Positions 55,354-64,000 of a stretch of DNA of 64,000 nt are shown in pieces. The notes beneath the pieces are model-generated. The model had not been told where the DNA came from and did not search any database. It saw only the letters and a list, made by a program, of their open reading frames with translations. The DNA lies in assembly GCA_003246335.1 (NCBI GenBank), contig QKAR01000018.1, positions 1 through 64,000 of the forward strand, in the 5' to 3' direction. The translations under genes and the position numbers were made by a program. Position 1 is the stretch's first letter. Each line of letters starts with the position of its first letter. Source of the stretch: Spirochaetales bacterium. Its GTDB lineage: Bacteria; Spirochaetota; Spirochaetia; Treponematales; Treponemataceae.

Positions 55354-57006
55354 TCAATACTTGAAGTCGCTGTCCCCGATGAACTCGCGGATAATGGACT
55401 GCCCGGGCACGTAGGCGGAAGAGATAGGCATGAAATTATTAAGGAAGACGAGTAGTCGCGACGCCTCGCTGTACTCGGGTTCGGTCGGTTTTACCGCGCG
55501 CAAAAGCGGTTCCGCGTATATCTTGAGGACGGAAAGCTCGTAGTCGAGCGCCGAGTTGAACATCGCGTCGGCCTTGTCCTGAAAGGGAAATATGTGCAGC
55601 CGCTCGCCTCGTTGGACGCTTGCCCACATCGCGATCGTCCCGGCCGCGCCTTTCCCCCTGAACTGCGCGTCCCGCACGATCCTCCTGAGCAACCGGTTAT
55701 CCGACGTCGGTATGCGGTTGTGGTCGTCGAGGTTGAGTTGCGTGAGCGCGGAAAGGTAAATTTTGAACTTATATTCGCCGCCGACCAGCGGGGTTAATTT
55801 GTCGTTGAGCCCGTGTATGCCTTCCATGACGATGATCGATCGCTCGTTGAGCTTGAGCTTTCGGCCCGTTTGCTTTCTCGAGCCGGTTTTGAAATCGAAC
55901 GACGGCAATTCCACTTCGTCCCCATTAAAGAGAGATACGAGTATCTCGTTCAAGTAGGGGACGTCGAGGGCCTCAAGGCACTCGTAGTCGGGCTTGCCAT
56001 CATCGTCGATCGGCGTTCCGTCCTTCCCTCGGTAATAGTCATCGAGGCTGATGACGATGGGCTCGTAGCCGAGGACGCGCAATTGCATCGAAAGTTTTTT
56101 CGACGTGGTGGTTTTACCGGAACTTGAGGGACCCGCGATCAGCACGACCTTCACTTTCGGTCGAGACGCTATTTTATCGGCGATCTCCGCGATTTTTTTA
56201 TTTTGAAGCGTTTCGCTGATCTCGATATATTCCTTCGCCTTGCGCTTGGCGACGAGCTCGTTTAGCTGGCCAACGGACGAAACCCCGACGAGCTTTCCCC
56301 ATTTTTTCGATTCGCTATATATCGAGAAGAGCTGCGGTATGTCCTCAAATTCGGTTAAGCGGTCGGGGTGCGCGGTAGGCGGAAACCTGAGCAAAAAACC
56401 TTCTCCATAGGGCCGAAGCTCGAAAACCCCCAGGGCCCCGGTTCTGTCCAAGAGTGGCTGAAAATAGAGATCCGAGTATGTTCCTACGGTGTTAATGAGT
56501 ATTTTCGGCTTACTCGTTTGGTTGAGCAAACGCAGGGTATCCGGTTGGTTCGTGTCGGCGAAAAGCTCGAGGGCTTCCTCGTAGGAAACGTACTTCGTGT
56601 GAACCGGAATGTCCGCCTCGATCATTTCGCGCATTTTCGACTCGAGCGCCTTCAAATCTATGGTTATGTTCGTGCCGCCGGATTCCAGCGTGTAATAGTA
56701 GCCGTAACCGAGGCTGTGCCCCACGAGGAGTCTCAGGTTCGGGTAAAGTTCGCGGGCGGCGGCGGCGAGGACGATGCATAGCGTTCTCCGGCATACGGAA
56801 GACGCGTCGGTCGTGCCGATCGTTACCGGCTCAACCCGCGCGCGCACGTCAATGTTGCGCGTAAGGGAGAAAAGCTCGTTGTTTACCCGCAACGCGATGA
56901 TCGGATACTTGGTGGCGTTAAAGTGGGGTATGAGGGCCGCGCCGGTCACGGGGGCGGGAAATTGCTTTACTGAGCCATCGGGAAAGACGATGTCAATACT
57001 CGCCAT
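55354..57006 (-). CDS. Nucleoside (uridine) kinase-like protein with N-terminal TGS/ThrRS-editing-like region
   Basis: IVFPDGSVKQFPAPVTGAAL (TGS); VCRRTLCIVLAAAARELYPNLRLLVGHSLGYGYYYT (ThrRS-like SAD); VVLIAGPSSSGKTTTSKKLSMQLRVLGYEPIVISLDDYYR (kinase). Confidence 0.9.
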   Translation of the reverse strand: MASIDIVFPDGSVKQFPAPVTGAALIPHFNATKYPIIALRVNNELFSLTRNIDVRARVEPVTIGTTDASSVCRRTLCIVLAAAARELYPNLRLLVGHSLGYGYYYTLESGGTNITIDLKALESKMREMIEADIPVHTKYVSYEEALELFADTNQPDTLRLLNQTSKPKILINTVGTYSDLYFQPLLDRTGALGVFELRPYGEGFLLRFPPTAHPDRLTEFEDIPQLFSIYSESKKWGKLVGVSSVGQLNELVAKRKAKEYIEISETLQNKKIAEIADKIASRPKVKVVLIAGPSSSGKTTTSKKLSMQLRVLGYEPIVISLDDYYRGKDGTPIDDDGKPDYECLEALDVPYLNEILVSLFNGDEVELPSFDFKTGSRKQTGRKLKLNERSIIVMEGIHGLNDKLTPLVGGEYKFKIYLSALTQLNLDDHNRIPTSDNRLLRRIVRDAQFRGKGAAGTIAMWASVQRGERLHIFPFQDKADAMFNSALDYELSVLKIYAEPLLRAVKPTEPEYSEASRLLVFLNNFMPISSAYVPGQSIIREFIGDSDFKY

Positions 57007-57077
57007 GAATCACCTCCGCGCTTGACGCTCGCCTTTCGTCCGGGCGTCTCCTTCTTTACGTTGATGGAGAAAAGATG

Positions 57078-57151
57078 CGGGACCGGAGGGACTCGAACCC
57101 CCTACCTACTGCTTAGAAGGCAGTTGCTCTATCCGGATGAGCTACGATCCC
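57078..57151 (-). tRNA. tRNA-Arg (anticodon TCT); 3' CCA not encoded
   Basis: Minus strand GGGATCGTAGCTCATCCGGATAGAGCAACTGCCTTCTAAGCAGTAGGTAGGGGGTTCGAGTCCCTCCGGTCCCG folds as a cloverleaf; anticodon loop CTTCTAA. Confidence 0.95.
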
Positions 57152-57311
57152 CGGACGTCTTGAAAAGGAACGTGGATTCCTTTCGAAACGATGTCTAAAA
57201 ATAATAGCATATTGGCTATGTTCGATCAACGGGTTCGTCGCGATGGTACGCTGCATGCCGTCGTGAAGCGGAGCAAGAATGTCGTATGTGGTGGGCATAG
57301 ACGATAGGCGA

Positions 57312-59564
57312 CTATCGGCGGAGTTTAAATTTCGCGACGCTCGACTTTAGCGAGGCAGCCCTCGCCGAAAGCTCCTCGCTGGTTGCCGCGCTTTCGTGCG
57401 AAACCGCCGCGTTTGACTGCACGACGCGCTTAACTTGCTGGATATTCGCGTTAATCTTTTCGATTCCGTCGTTTTGGTCCCGTGAGGCGATCGCTATCGA
57501 ATCGATGACGCCGGCGATGTCGGATGCGCTTCTTACGATTTTTTCCAGGGTGGACGCGGTTGCGTTCGCGAGTCCAGACCCCGCTTTCACCTTGTCGTCC
57601 GACTCGTCGATGAACGACGCGCTTTCTTTCGCCGCGTCCGAGCAGCGAGTCGCGAGATTCCTGACCTCGTCCGCGACGACTGCGAATCCTTTTCCGTACT
57701 TTCCCGCGCGCGCCGCTTCCACGGCCGCGTTCAGGGCGAGAATGTTCGTCTGAAACGCGATATCGTCGATCGTCTTGAGGATATTGGTGATGTTCGATGA
57801 CGCGAGCGCTATTTCCCGCATGGAGGCGACTAAGTCGCTCATGAGTCGGTTTCCGCTTTCCGCCGACTCTTTCGCCGCTGACGAAAGAGTCAGCGCTCTC
57901 TCGGCGTTCAGCGCGTTGAGCCTCGTTTTTTCGGTTACCATGCCGATAAGCGAAATAAGTTCGTCGACGGCGGAAGTTTGCTCGCTGGCTCCCGCAGCGA
58001 GATCGTTCGCGCCCAACGCCACTTGTTCGGCTCCCGCGCTAAATTGGTCGGCCGCGTCTTTAATTTCGTAAATCGTCGCGTCGAGCGTCGAGACGATCCG
58101 CTCTATCGCGTTTCGTATCAGGGCGAATTCGCCGGAGAAATCGTCGGATATATCAACGGTGAGGTTTAGGTTCGCTACCTCGTCGAGGGCATCCACGATG
58201 GCGGACGAGTAGCGCGATAGCTCGTCGATGAGCCTCGTCTTTTCGCCGAGGCTCGCGCACTCAAGCTCGATCTCCCGCTGGTTAAAGCGTATGCAATTCC
58301 TCCGGTCGTTAATCCCGTCGAAGATGGCGCGCGCCATCTGCTCGCACGTTTCGTAACCGCACGCGGAACAGTTGATCTGTCGAGCTTGTTCCGTCTCTTT
58401 ATGAAGGCCGAGATACACGGTCTCAAGATCAGTCTTCGAGGGGCTCGATCGCGGCGCTCGTCGGTCCGCGTACGCGCGCGTAAAGTCTTTGAGATCAAGT
58501 TCCCGATCGAAGAGGCGAAAGAGTTCCGCTTGCTTTGTTCTGAAACGCGCTCGCTCATTCGATTTCGAGGCTTTGAGCGCGTTGAGCGTCGCGTCCGCGT
58601 CGTCGATCGATACTTCCGCGCAGGTGCCCGTTCCTCGATTGCAACCGTTCGCGCAATTTAAGACGTCGACCAGTAGCGGCACGCTCGCCTTGCGGGATAT
58701 CCTACCGCCATATTCGTCGATATACGGATACGCGTGATGTATTCCCTCGATTTGCCTGACCCAGGCGCCCTTAACGAGCGCCTCGACGTTTTCGCGTAAG
58801 CCTCCCGGCCTGCTATAGAGGCATCCGAGCCAACATCCGATATCGTCGAAACCGCTTGGGGCGAATCGCGAAAGGTCGACGCGCGCGGCGTCGAGATGCT
58901 CTTTTAGCTTACGATAGGTGACGTTGTACCGCACGAATCCCTGCGTGTTTTTATCGCGAAATTCGTCGGCCTTACCGATGCAGGGCGAGAGAAAGGCGAC
59001 GCTATCGGTTATCTTTAGGTATTTTTTCATGTAAATCGCGGTGCAGAGCGTCGGGCTATGCACGGGCGCGAGCCTTGAAATGAGTTCGCTCCGGTACTTT
59101 TCGACGTAGTTGACGATCGCTGGGCACGGTTGGGCTATGACCGACGAGAGCGATTTTTCCTTAATGGCCTTGAGGTAAGCCCACGTCGTGATATCGGCGC
59201 CGAAGGAAACGTCGTATACGAGGTTGACGCCGATGGATTTGAGGTAGCCGAGCAGGTTTTCGTAGTTGGGAAAGTTAACCCTTGAGGCGGGCGCCGCGAC
59301 GACGGATATTTTCTCTCCCCGAGCGAGATCGGAGAAGAACTTTTCGGCGTCGTCGCGATATTGCCGGGCGCCGTGGGTACAAGCCGCGAGGCAGGCGCCG
59401 CAGCGAATGCATTTGGCTTGATCGACCGTTACGCGGTTTTCTCCGTTTTCGACGCGCGAAATATTCGCCCCGTCGACGGGGCACACGCGTATGCATTTAT
59501 TGCAGCCGACGCATTTTTCGCCAACCGTATAGACGATTTCGGTTTCGCCGTCATTTCGGCTCAT
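57312..59564 (-). CDS. Ferredoxin / [FeFe]-hydrogenase-like H-domain / 4Fe-4S domain fused to a methyl-accepting chemotaxis signalling domain
   Basis: [12 protein letters not shown] and [12 protein letters not shown]-domain [49 protein letters not shown] hairpin [43 protein letters not shown]. Confidence 0.93.
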   Translation of the reverse strand: MSRNDGETEIVYTVGEKCVGCNKCIRVCPVDGANISRVENGENRVTVDQAKCIRCGACLAACTHGARQYRDDAEKFFSDLARGEKISVVAAPASRVNFPNYENLLGYLKSIGVNLVYDVSFGADITTWAYLKAIKEKSLSSVIAQPCPAIVNYVEKYRSELISRLAPVHSPTLCTAIYMKKYLKITDSVAFLSPCIGKADEFRDKNTQGFVRYNVTYRKLKEHLDAARVDLSRFAPSGFDDIGCWLGCLYSRPGGLRENVEALVKGAWVRQIEGIHHAYPYIDEYGGRISRKASVPLLVDVLNCANGCNRGTGTCAEVSIDDADATLNALKASKSNERARFRTKQAELFRLFDRELDLKDFTRAYADRRAPRSSPSKTDLETVYLGLHKETEQARQINCSACGYETCEQMARAIFDGINDRRNCIRFNQREIELECASLGEKTRLIDELSRYSSAIVDALDEVANLNLTVDISDDFSGEFALIRNAIERIVSTLDATIYEIKDAADQFSAGAEQVALGANDLAAGASEQTSAVDELISLIGMVTEKTRLNALNAERALTLSSAAKESAESGNRLMSDLVASMREIALASSNITNILKTIDDIAFQTNILALNAAVEAARAGKYGKGFAVVADEVRNLATRCSDAAKESASFIDESDDKVKAGSGLANATASTLEKIVRSASDIAGVIDSIAIASRDQNDGIEKINANIQQVKRVVQSNAAVSHESAATSEELSARAASLKSSVAKFKLRR

Positions 59565-60066
59565 TTTCCGTTACCTGCATCGGCGCGAGAAACTCGATAT
59601 CCTCGTCGGATAGTACGGCCCGGATATCGAGGATTACGATGAACTGATCCTCGACGTGCCCCATTCCGTCTATGAAACTTGTCTTCAGTTTCGACCCAAT
59701 TTTGGGTGGGGGCTCGATCTGGTCTTCCCGGATCGTGATGACTTTTTTAACGGTGTCGGCGAATATTCCCAACCGAAGGAAATTTTCCGTTTCTTCGTCG
59801 GCGCTCGCGGATATCTCCACCACGATGATCGCGGTGTCGCCGGTCACGACGGTCTCGCCCATCCCGAATTTCTGCTTGAAATCAAGAACGGGAACGACCG
59901 CGCCCCGCAAGTTCAGGATACCCTTCATGAAATCCGGCATTCTCGGGATGACGGTTATTTTGGGCACGACGAGAACTTCCCGCACGTCGGTAACGGGGAT
60001 CGCGTATTGATCGCCTGAAATAGTGAACGTCAGGAATTGATTCGACGTTTGATTCGCGTTTGCCAT
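59551..60066 (-). CDS. cheW: CheW-like chemotaxis coupling protein
   Basis: [58 protein letters not shown]. Confidence 0.94.
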   Translation of the reverse strand: MANANQTSNQFLTFTISGDQYAIPVTDVREVLVVPKITVIPRMPDFMKGILNLRGAVVPVLDFKQKFGMGETVVTGDTAIIVVEISASADEETENFLRLGIFADTVKKVITIREDQIEPPPKIGSKLKTSFIDGMGHVEDQFIVILDIRAVLSDEDIEFLAPMQVTENEPK

Positions 60067-60150
60067 AGCGGCATCCCCCTGATACTAGTATCTTTTATGG
60101 GAAGCGCCGATGCAACTTTTTTACGGCTGATTTTTTCGTTTCTTGGGTTT

Positions 60151-61455
60151 TTAGCCCAATTCCTCGGTTTTCCCCGCGTCAACGTCGATGGCGAGTACGC
60201 CGAGAAATTCCCCTTCAACCGACTTTACGGGTACGGCGACCGTGATGCATAGAGTGTTCGTCGCGCTCGAAAAATACGCGGGCGAAACGTACGGCTCCCC
60301 CGTCGACCGGGGTATCGCGAAATATTCCTTACCCGAACGCTTGACGCCGTACCCTTCGCCGCTTATTCTGCTCGCCTTCGCCGGATTACCGAGATTCGAT
60401 GATATTTGCGTTCCTTCCTCGTCCATGGCGTAAATGAGCTCAAAGGCTTTTGATTCGGCGAAGGCCGCCGAAAGCGTACGATCGAGAATTTCGCGATTTT
60501 GGAGTTCCCTTGGCGAAATCCGTTTCGCGAATTCGATCGTGCGATCGATCGCCGCGCGGCGATGGGCGGAGCCGCGCGCATCAAGGCTATTGAACGTGTC
60601 GAGCGTGGATTTTCGTAAGGCCGTGGCGAGTCCCGCCGCGGTATCTCCCTGCCCGACGATGAGCGAGCATTCGTCCGCAATGGCCCGTACGTCGGACGAG
60701 ATCGCCTGCTCGGCTTCCACGCGTTCGCGCGCGATGGCGCTGAATTCGGAAACGCTTTTTTCGGCGATTTCCGCGTTAGAGGCGATGCGTTCGAAGTCCC
60801 CGCTGAATCTGCGCGAAGCATCCGCCGCCGAGGACGCGGATGCCCGCGCGCTTTCGACCGAGGTACCCAACGCCCGAAGCCCTTGCTCGGCTTTTGATAC
60901 TTTTCTTAGTATTCCCTCGGAGAGTCGGCCCGATTCTTCCGACAACCGACGTATTTCGCGCGCGATCACGGAAAAGCCCCTTCCGTGATCCCCGGCTCTG
61001 GCCGCCTCGATAGACGTATTAATGGCTATGACGCCGATATTTTCCGTCGCGTTTTTAATCGCCTGAGAGTCCCTGACGACTTCCTCGATGAGCGACGAAA
61101 GTTCCCGGAGAAATGACGCGCTTTCCGTCGCTTGTGCGGACATGACCGCAATGTCGCGAGTGAGTTGCTCGACGTCCCTTTTTTTCCCTTTTGCCTGACG
61201 CGCCGTTTCCGCGATGGAGGAGGAGAGTTCAGCCGCGCGCGTCGAAAATCCGCCGAGTTCCGCAACCCCTTCTTCAAGCCGCATCTTTATGGCGCCGACG
61301 CTATTCTGTTGGTTCCGGACGGATTCCTTGAGCGATTCCATGCCGCGCTCCAGCGAACCGGTAATGCGGGCGCTCTCCAACGATGATTTGAAAATTGCAT
61401 CGGAAAGCGCCGCGTCGCTCGAAGCCGAGTTGTATTCTGTCGTGGTGTTTCTCAT
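60151..61455 (-). CDS. Soluble methyl-accepting chemotaxis protein with C-terminal Cache/PDC-like sensor domain (start ATG 61455 or GTG 61473)
   Basis: Signalling motif IKNATENIGVIAINTSIEAARAGDHGRGFSVIAREIRRLSEES in the N-half; C-terminal YAMDEEGTQISSNLG...GKEYFAIPRSTGEPYVSPAYFSSATNTLCITVAVPVKSVEGEFLGVLAIDVDAG; no TM segment. Confidence 0.88.
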   Translation of the reverse strand: MRNTTTEYNSASSDAALSDAIFKSSLESARITGSLERGMESLKESVRNQQNSVGAIKMRLEEGVAELGGFSTRAAELSSSIAETARQAKGKKRDVEQLTRDIAVMSAQATESASFLRELSSLIEEVVRDSQAIKNATENIGVIAINTSIEAARAGDHGRGFSVIAREIRRLSEESGRLSEGILRKVSKAEQGLRALGTSVESARASASSAADASRRFSGDFERIASNAEIAEKSVSEFSAIARERVEAEQAISSDVRAIADECSLIVGQGDTAAGLATALRKSTLDTFNSLDARGSAHRRAAIDRTIEFAKRISPRELQNREILDRTLSAAFAESKAFELIYAMDEEGTQISSNLGNPAKASRISGEGYGVKRSGKEYFAIPRSTGEPYVSPAYFSSATNTLCITVAVPVKSVEGEFLGVLAIDVDAGKTEELG

Positions 61456-61462
61456 TGAAGAA

Positions 61463-61491
61463 ACTATATCCACTCTTTAGTTGATTGGCAA
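61463..61491 (-). promoter_or_regulatory. Promoter TTGCCA-17-TATAGT for the chemosensory operon
   Basis: Minus strand hexamers; -10 ends 7 nt before ATG 61455. Confidence 0.6.
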
Positions 61492-61534
61492 CGCTTTATT
61501 TTAATTGCAGTCGACCTTTCAACTCCCGAAGCGA

Positions 61535-62872
61535 TTATCGTATGTTGAATAGCTCGCGGTGAAAGTCTCCGCTATTCATGCCCGCATTGATGAGGCTTCT
61601 CCTAAGGGTTTTCATGAATCCTGCGGGCCCGCAAAACCACACGCTTCCCTCTTTCCAATCGGGATTTTCCTCCATGATTTTTTCGCCGGTTAGTCGGCCC
61701 AAGCGCGCGCTATCCCAAATCTTGAGCTGGACGCCGGCCTTCGCGGCATCGGAGCGAATCTCGTCTTCGAGCCCGCCGTCGCTTCGAGAGACGGAGTAGT
61801 ACAGCGTTATCTTTGCGGTTCGGTCGCTTTTGGCGGCGAGCTCCCTCAATCGACCGATAAACGGAGTAATCCCGATGCCACCCCCGATCCAAATTTGGGA
61901 TTTTTTCCCGTCTACGAAATTAAACCTACCGTACGGTCCCTCTACGCGCACGACATCGCCTTCTTTGATCGAGGAAGGCAACCGTTTCGTATAATCGCCG
62001 AGTTCTTTAACGAAAAAATACAAGATTCTGCCGTCATTCCATTCCGATGCGATCGAAAATGGGTGAGGCTCGTCGAGGAATCTCGTTTTCAGAAACGCGA
62101 ATTGACCCGCGCGGTGCCCTATCCATTTTTTCTCGAGTTTAATGCCGATTTTTAGGGTACTCAGTTCGGGGTGTCTTTCGACGGTCACGACGGTCCCCCT
62201 TACTCGTCGGGCATTATTCGCGACGCGGAAGAAAATGAGAGTCGCGTAGACGGCGCCAATCGCCATCATGATCGCGGTGAGGACGCCGATTGGGCTGAGC
62301 CAGTACGCGCGTGTGAAAAGAACCGCTGAATGGAATACTAAGGCGAGATAAATGACGCTTTCAAGCCGATGCGAAAGGGCAAAAACCCGATAACCGATAA
62401 ATGTGAGCAACGCGATAAGCCCGAGTACTATCATTAGGTAAAACGCCCATTGGCTCGTCCAATGCGCGGGCCCCGTAAGTCGCTGAAGAAGGGTTTGCTC
62501 CGCAGTTCCGGGCCCCCCGTGTCCAGCGGGCCGTCCTCCACTCGACGCCATGATGCCGAACTGCATGAGAATCTTGAAGCCTGCGGCCAAAAACCAATGG
62601 ATGACGACGATCGCCATCGCAAGGATTCCCGCCCATTTATGGACCCGATACATCTTGTCGAGCCCACCCATAGCGCTTTCGAGCCAAACGGGTCGGGCCG
62701 CGAGCAGCACGCAGAGCGTGAGAAACCAAAAACCTAAAACGCCGGTAAGCTGAATAAAACCGTCGCGTAGGCCGAAAAACGTCGCCGTTTTGAAAGAGGC
62801 CCATCCTGTCAGCAACCAAAGTGCCGCAAGCGCCGCGCTAATGCCGGTTATTACGATAACATTTCTTCTCAT
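61535..62872 (-). CDS. Ferric-reductase-like transmembrane flavocytochrome with FAD/NAD(P) oxidoreductase domain
   Basis: Multi-TM N-half with HKWAGILAMAIVVIHWFLA and HRLESVIYLALVFHS; HPFSIASEW FAD motif; IWIGGGIGITPFIGRLREL; WFCGPAGFMKTLRRSL. Confidence 0.9.
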   Translation of the reverse strand: MRRNVIVITGISAALAALWLLTGWASFKTATFFGLRDGFIQLTGVLGFWFLTLCVLLAARPVWLESAMGGLDKMYRVHKWAGILAMAIVVIHWFLAAGFKILMQFGIMASSGGRPAGHGGPGTAEQTLLQRLTGPAHWTSQWAFYLMIVLGLIALLTFIGYRVFALSHRLESVIYLALVFHSAVLFTRAYWLSPIGVLTAIMMAIGAVYATLIFFRVANNARRVRGTVVTVERHPELSTLKIGIKLEKKWIGHRAGQFAFLKTRFLDEPHPFSIASEWNDGRILYFFVKELGDYTKRLPSSIKEGDVVRVEGPYGRFNFVDGKKSQIWIGGGIGITPFIGRLRELAAKSDRTAKITLYYSVSRSDGGLEDEIRSDAAKAGVQLKIWDSARLGRLTGEKIMEENPDWKEGSVWFCGPAGFMKTLRRSLINAGMNSGDFHRELFNIR

Positions 62873-62952
62873 TCTCGGTTCTCCCTGGCGTATTCGTCCT
62901 AAATACGGGCGAGTTTGACCGATTCAAAGTATAGCGCCAGAATGTGAAGCAT

Positions 62953-64000
62953 TTATGAATTTTGCCGATTTTTCTCCGCTTCCGTATTGTCTCCGCGATT
63001 TTTGACAGTGAGATGTTTTGCTTTTTTTTTCGTCTTGATGAAAAAAACCGGTACGCAGCAGATAACCGTAAGCGCGGTCGCCACGAAAAAAACGTCGTTG
63101 ACCGCCTGCACGTAGGCGTCGACGCGCACTTGCGTCACGATGAGCGAGGAGCCGACCGTCGTAGCCGTGGATGGTGGCAATCCAGCGGACACGGCGAGCG
63201 CCCCCTTGAGTTGGTTCGACGCGAACGTGAACGTTTCCGAGTACCGGTCGAGGTTTTCGCCCGTCGTCATCGCGTGAAAAATATTCCGGTTCGAGACGAA
63301 GGCCCCGAAAATGGCGACTCCGAAACTCGCCCCGATTTGGCGCATGAGCGAGATCATCGCCGAACCGCGCGCAAGTTTGTCGCGCGGGAGCGAGTTTACG
63401 GAGACCGCCTGAATCGCGATGAAAAAAAGCCCGAACCCGAGACCTCGAAGGCAGATCGGCAAAATCAGCATCCATCGCGGCGGGACTGTCGTCAGGAGGG
63501 TGTTCATCCAAAAGCTCAGGATGACTGCGGCGAGGCCGACGAAGGCGGGCACTTTCGGGCTCAATCGATCGGAAAGCACGCCGGCGACCGGGGATGCGAA
63601 GCCTTGAATCAAGCCTTGCGGCAAGTACATCATTCCCGCCTGCAGAGCCGAGTAGCCGAGCGTGTTTTGAAGGTATACGGGAAAGACGAAGGTCGACCCC
63701 TGTAAAATTAGCCCGAGCACGAACAGGATGATGTTCGACATCGCGAAATTCCAATCCTTCAGCAACTCAAGGTTGATGAGCGGCTGAGACGAGCGGAGCT
63801 CGATCATCAAGAACGATACGAACGAGAAAAAGGCGACGCCAAAGCAGGTGAGGATGAACGGACTCGTCCATCCCCCGAGGTTCCATGACGCGTTTCCGTC
63901 GCTGAGCGCCAGGATGAGCGACACGAGAAAGATCGCGATAGTGAAGAATCCCGGAAAGTCGAACGCGCCGGCGTTTTTGCTCTTTACCTCGCGCTGAATC
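62953..64000 (-). CDS. MFS transporter, DHA2/EmrB-like (partial; N-terminus beyond window)
   Basis: Multi-TM; SALQAGMMYLPQGLIQGFASPVAGVLSDRLSPK; RGSAMISLMRQIGASFGVAIFGAFVSNR; open reading frame runs to the window end. Confidence 0.9.
   Translation of the reverse strand, partial: IQREVKSKNAGAFDFPGFFTIAIFLVSLILALSDGNASWNLGGWTSPFILTCFGVAFFSFVSFLMIELRSSQPLINLELLKDWNFAMSNIILFVLGLILQGSTFVFPVYLQNTLGYSALQAGMMYLPQGLIQGFASPVAGVLSDRLSPKVPAFVGLAAVILSFWMNTLLTTVPPRWMLILPICLRGLGFGLFFIAIQAVSVNSLPRDKLARGSAMISLMRQIGASFGVAIFGAFVSNRNIFHAMTTGENLDRYSETFTFASNQLKGALAVSAGLPPSTATTVGSSLIVTQVRVDAYVQAVNDVFFVATALTVICCVPVFFIKTKKKAKHLTVKNRGDNTEAEKNRQNS

Noticed and set aside
57078-57151. tRNA-Arg as an integration hotspot for an island
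   Set aside because: Flanking genes are ordinary chromosomal genes; no integrase and no direct repeat of the tRNA 3' end seen.
62962-63705. 247-aa plus-strand ORF opposite the MFS gene
   Set aside because: Highly Arg/Asp/His-rich shadow frame; the minus strand encodes a coherent multi-TM transporter.
1-64000. CRISPR arrays, transposase genes, toxin-antitoxin or phage modules
   Set aside because: Scanned for repeat-spacer periodicity and typical proteins; none found.

Overview
This 64 kb window is chromosomal DNA that looks like a treponeme-type spirochaete. That assignment is an inference from tandem FlaA sheath proteins, a BMP/TmpC-type nucleoside receptor, and the order of the flagellar and division genes. 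Coding density is high. I see no CRISPR array, transposon or prophage. Main blocks: the end of a 5S rRNA; cheW, a DegT-like gene, nadK and recN; a purine-nucleoside uptake/salvage cluster; an OmpA gene; a LysM/M23 gene followed by a sigma-70 factor; phosphohexomutase, GH3, RluA, RsmB and HD-GYP genes; manA, zapA-like and infC-rpmI-rplT; fba and two flaA-like genes; a cNMP-binding histidine kinase; a small-ORF/PD-(D/E)XK-like pair; a reduced dcw cluster (mraZ-rsmH-ftsL?-murF-ftsW-ftsQ-ftsA-ftsZ); dprA-topA-xer-hslV-hslU running into flgB-flgC-fliE-fliF-fliG-fliH-fliI-fliJ; a TGS/uridine-kinase fusion; tRNA-Arg(TCT); a chemosensory operon; a flavocytochrome-type reductase; and a truncated MFS transporter. 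The most interesting element is the chemosensory operon at 57.3-61.5 kb. In it, ferredoxin-like Fe-S motifs and an [FeFe]-hydrogenase-like H-domain are fused directly to a methyl-accepting chemotaxis signalling domain, translationally coupled to its own CheW, next to a soluble chemoreceptor whose sensor domain is C-terminal. Other points worth checking are a four-unit 10-bp repeat operator overlapping the mraZ start codon, a DegT-family protein lacking the PLP lysine, a predicted PD-(D/E)XK-like protein of unknown function, and a structured RNA-like region downstream of fba.
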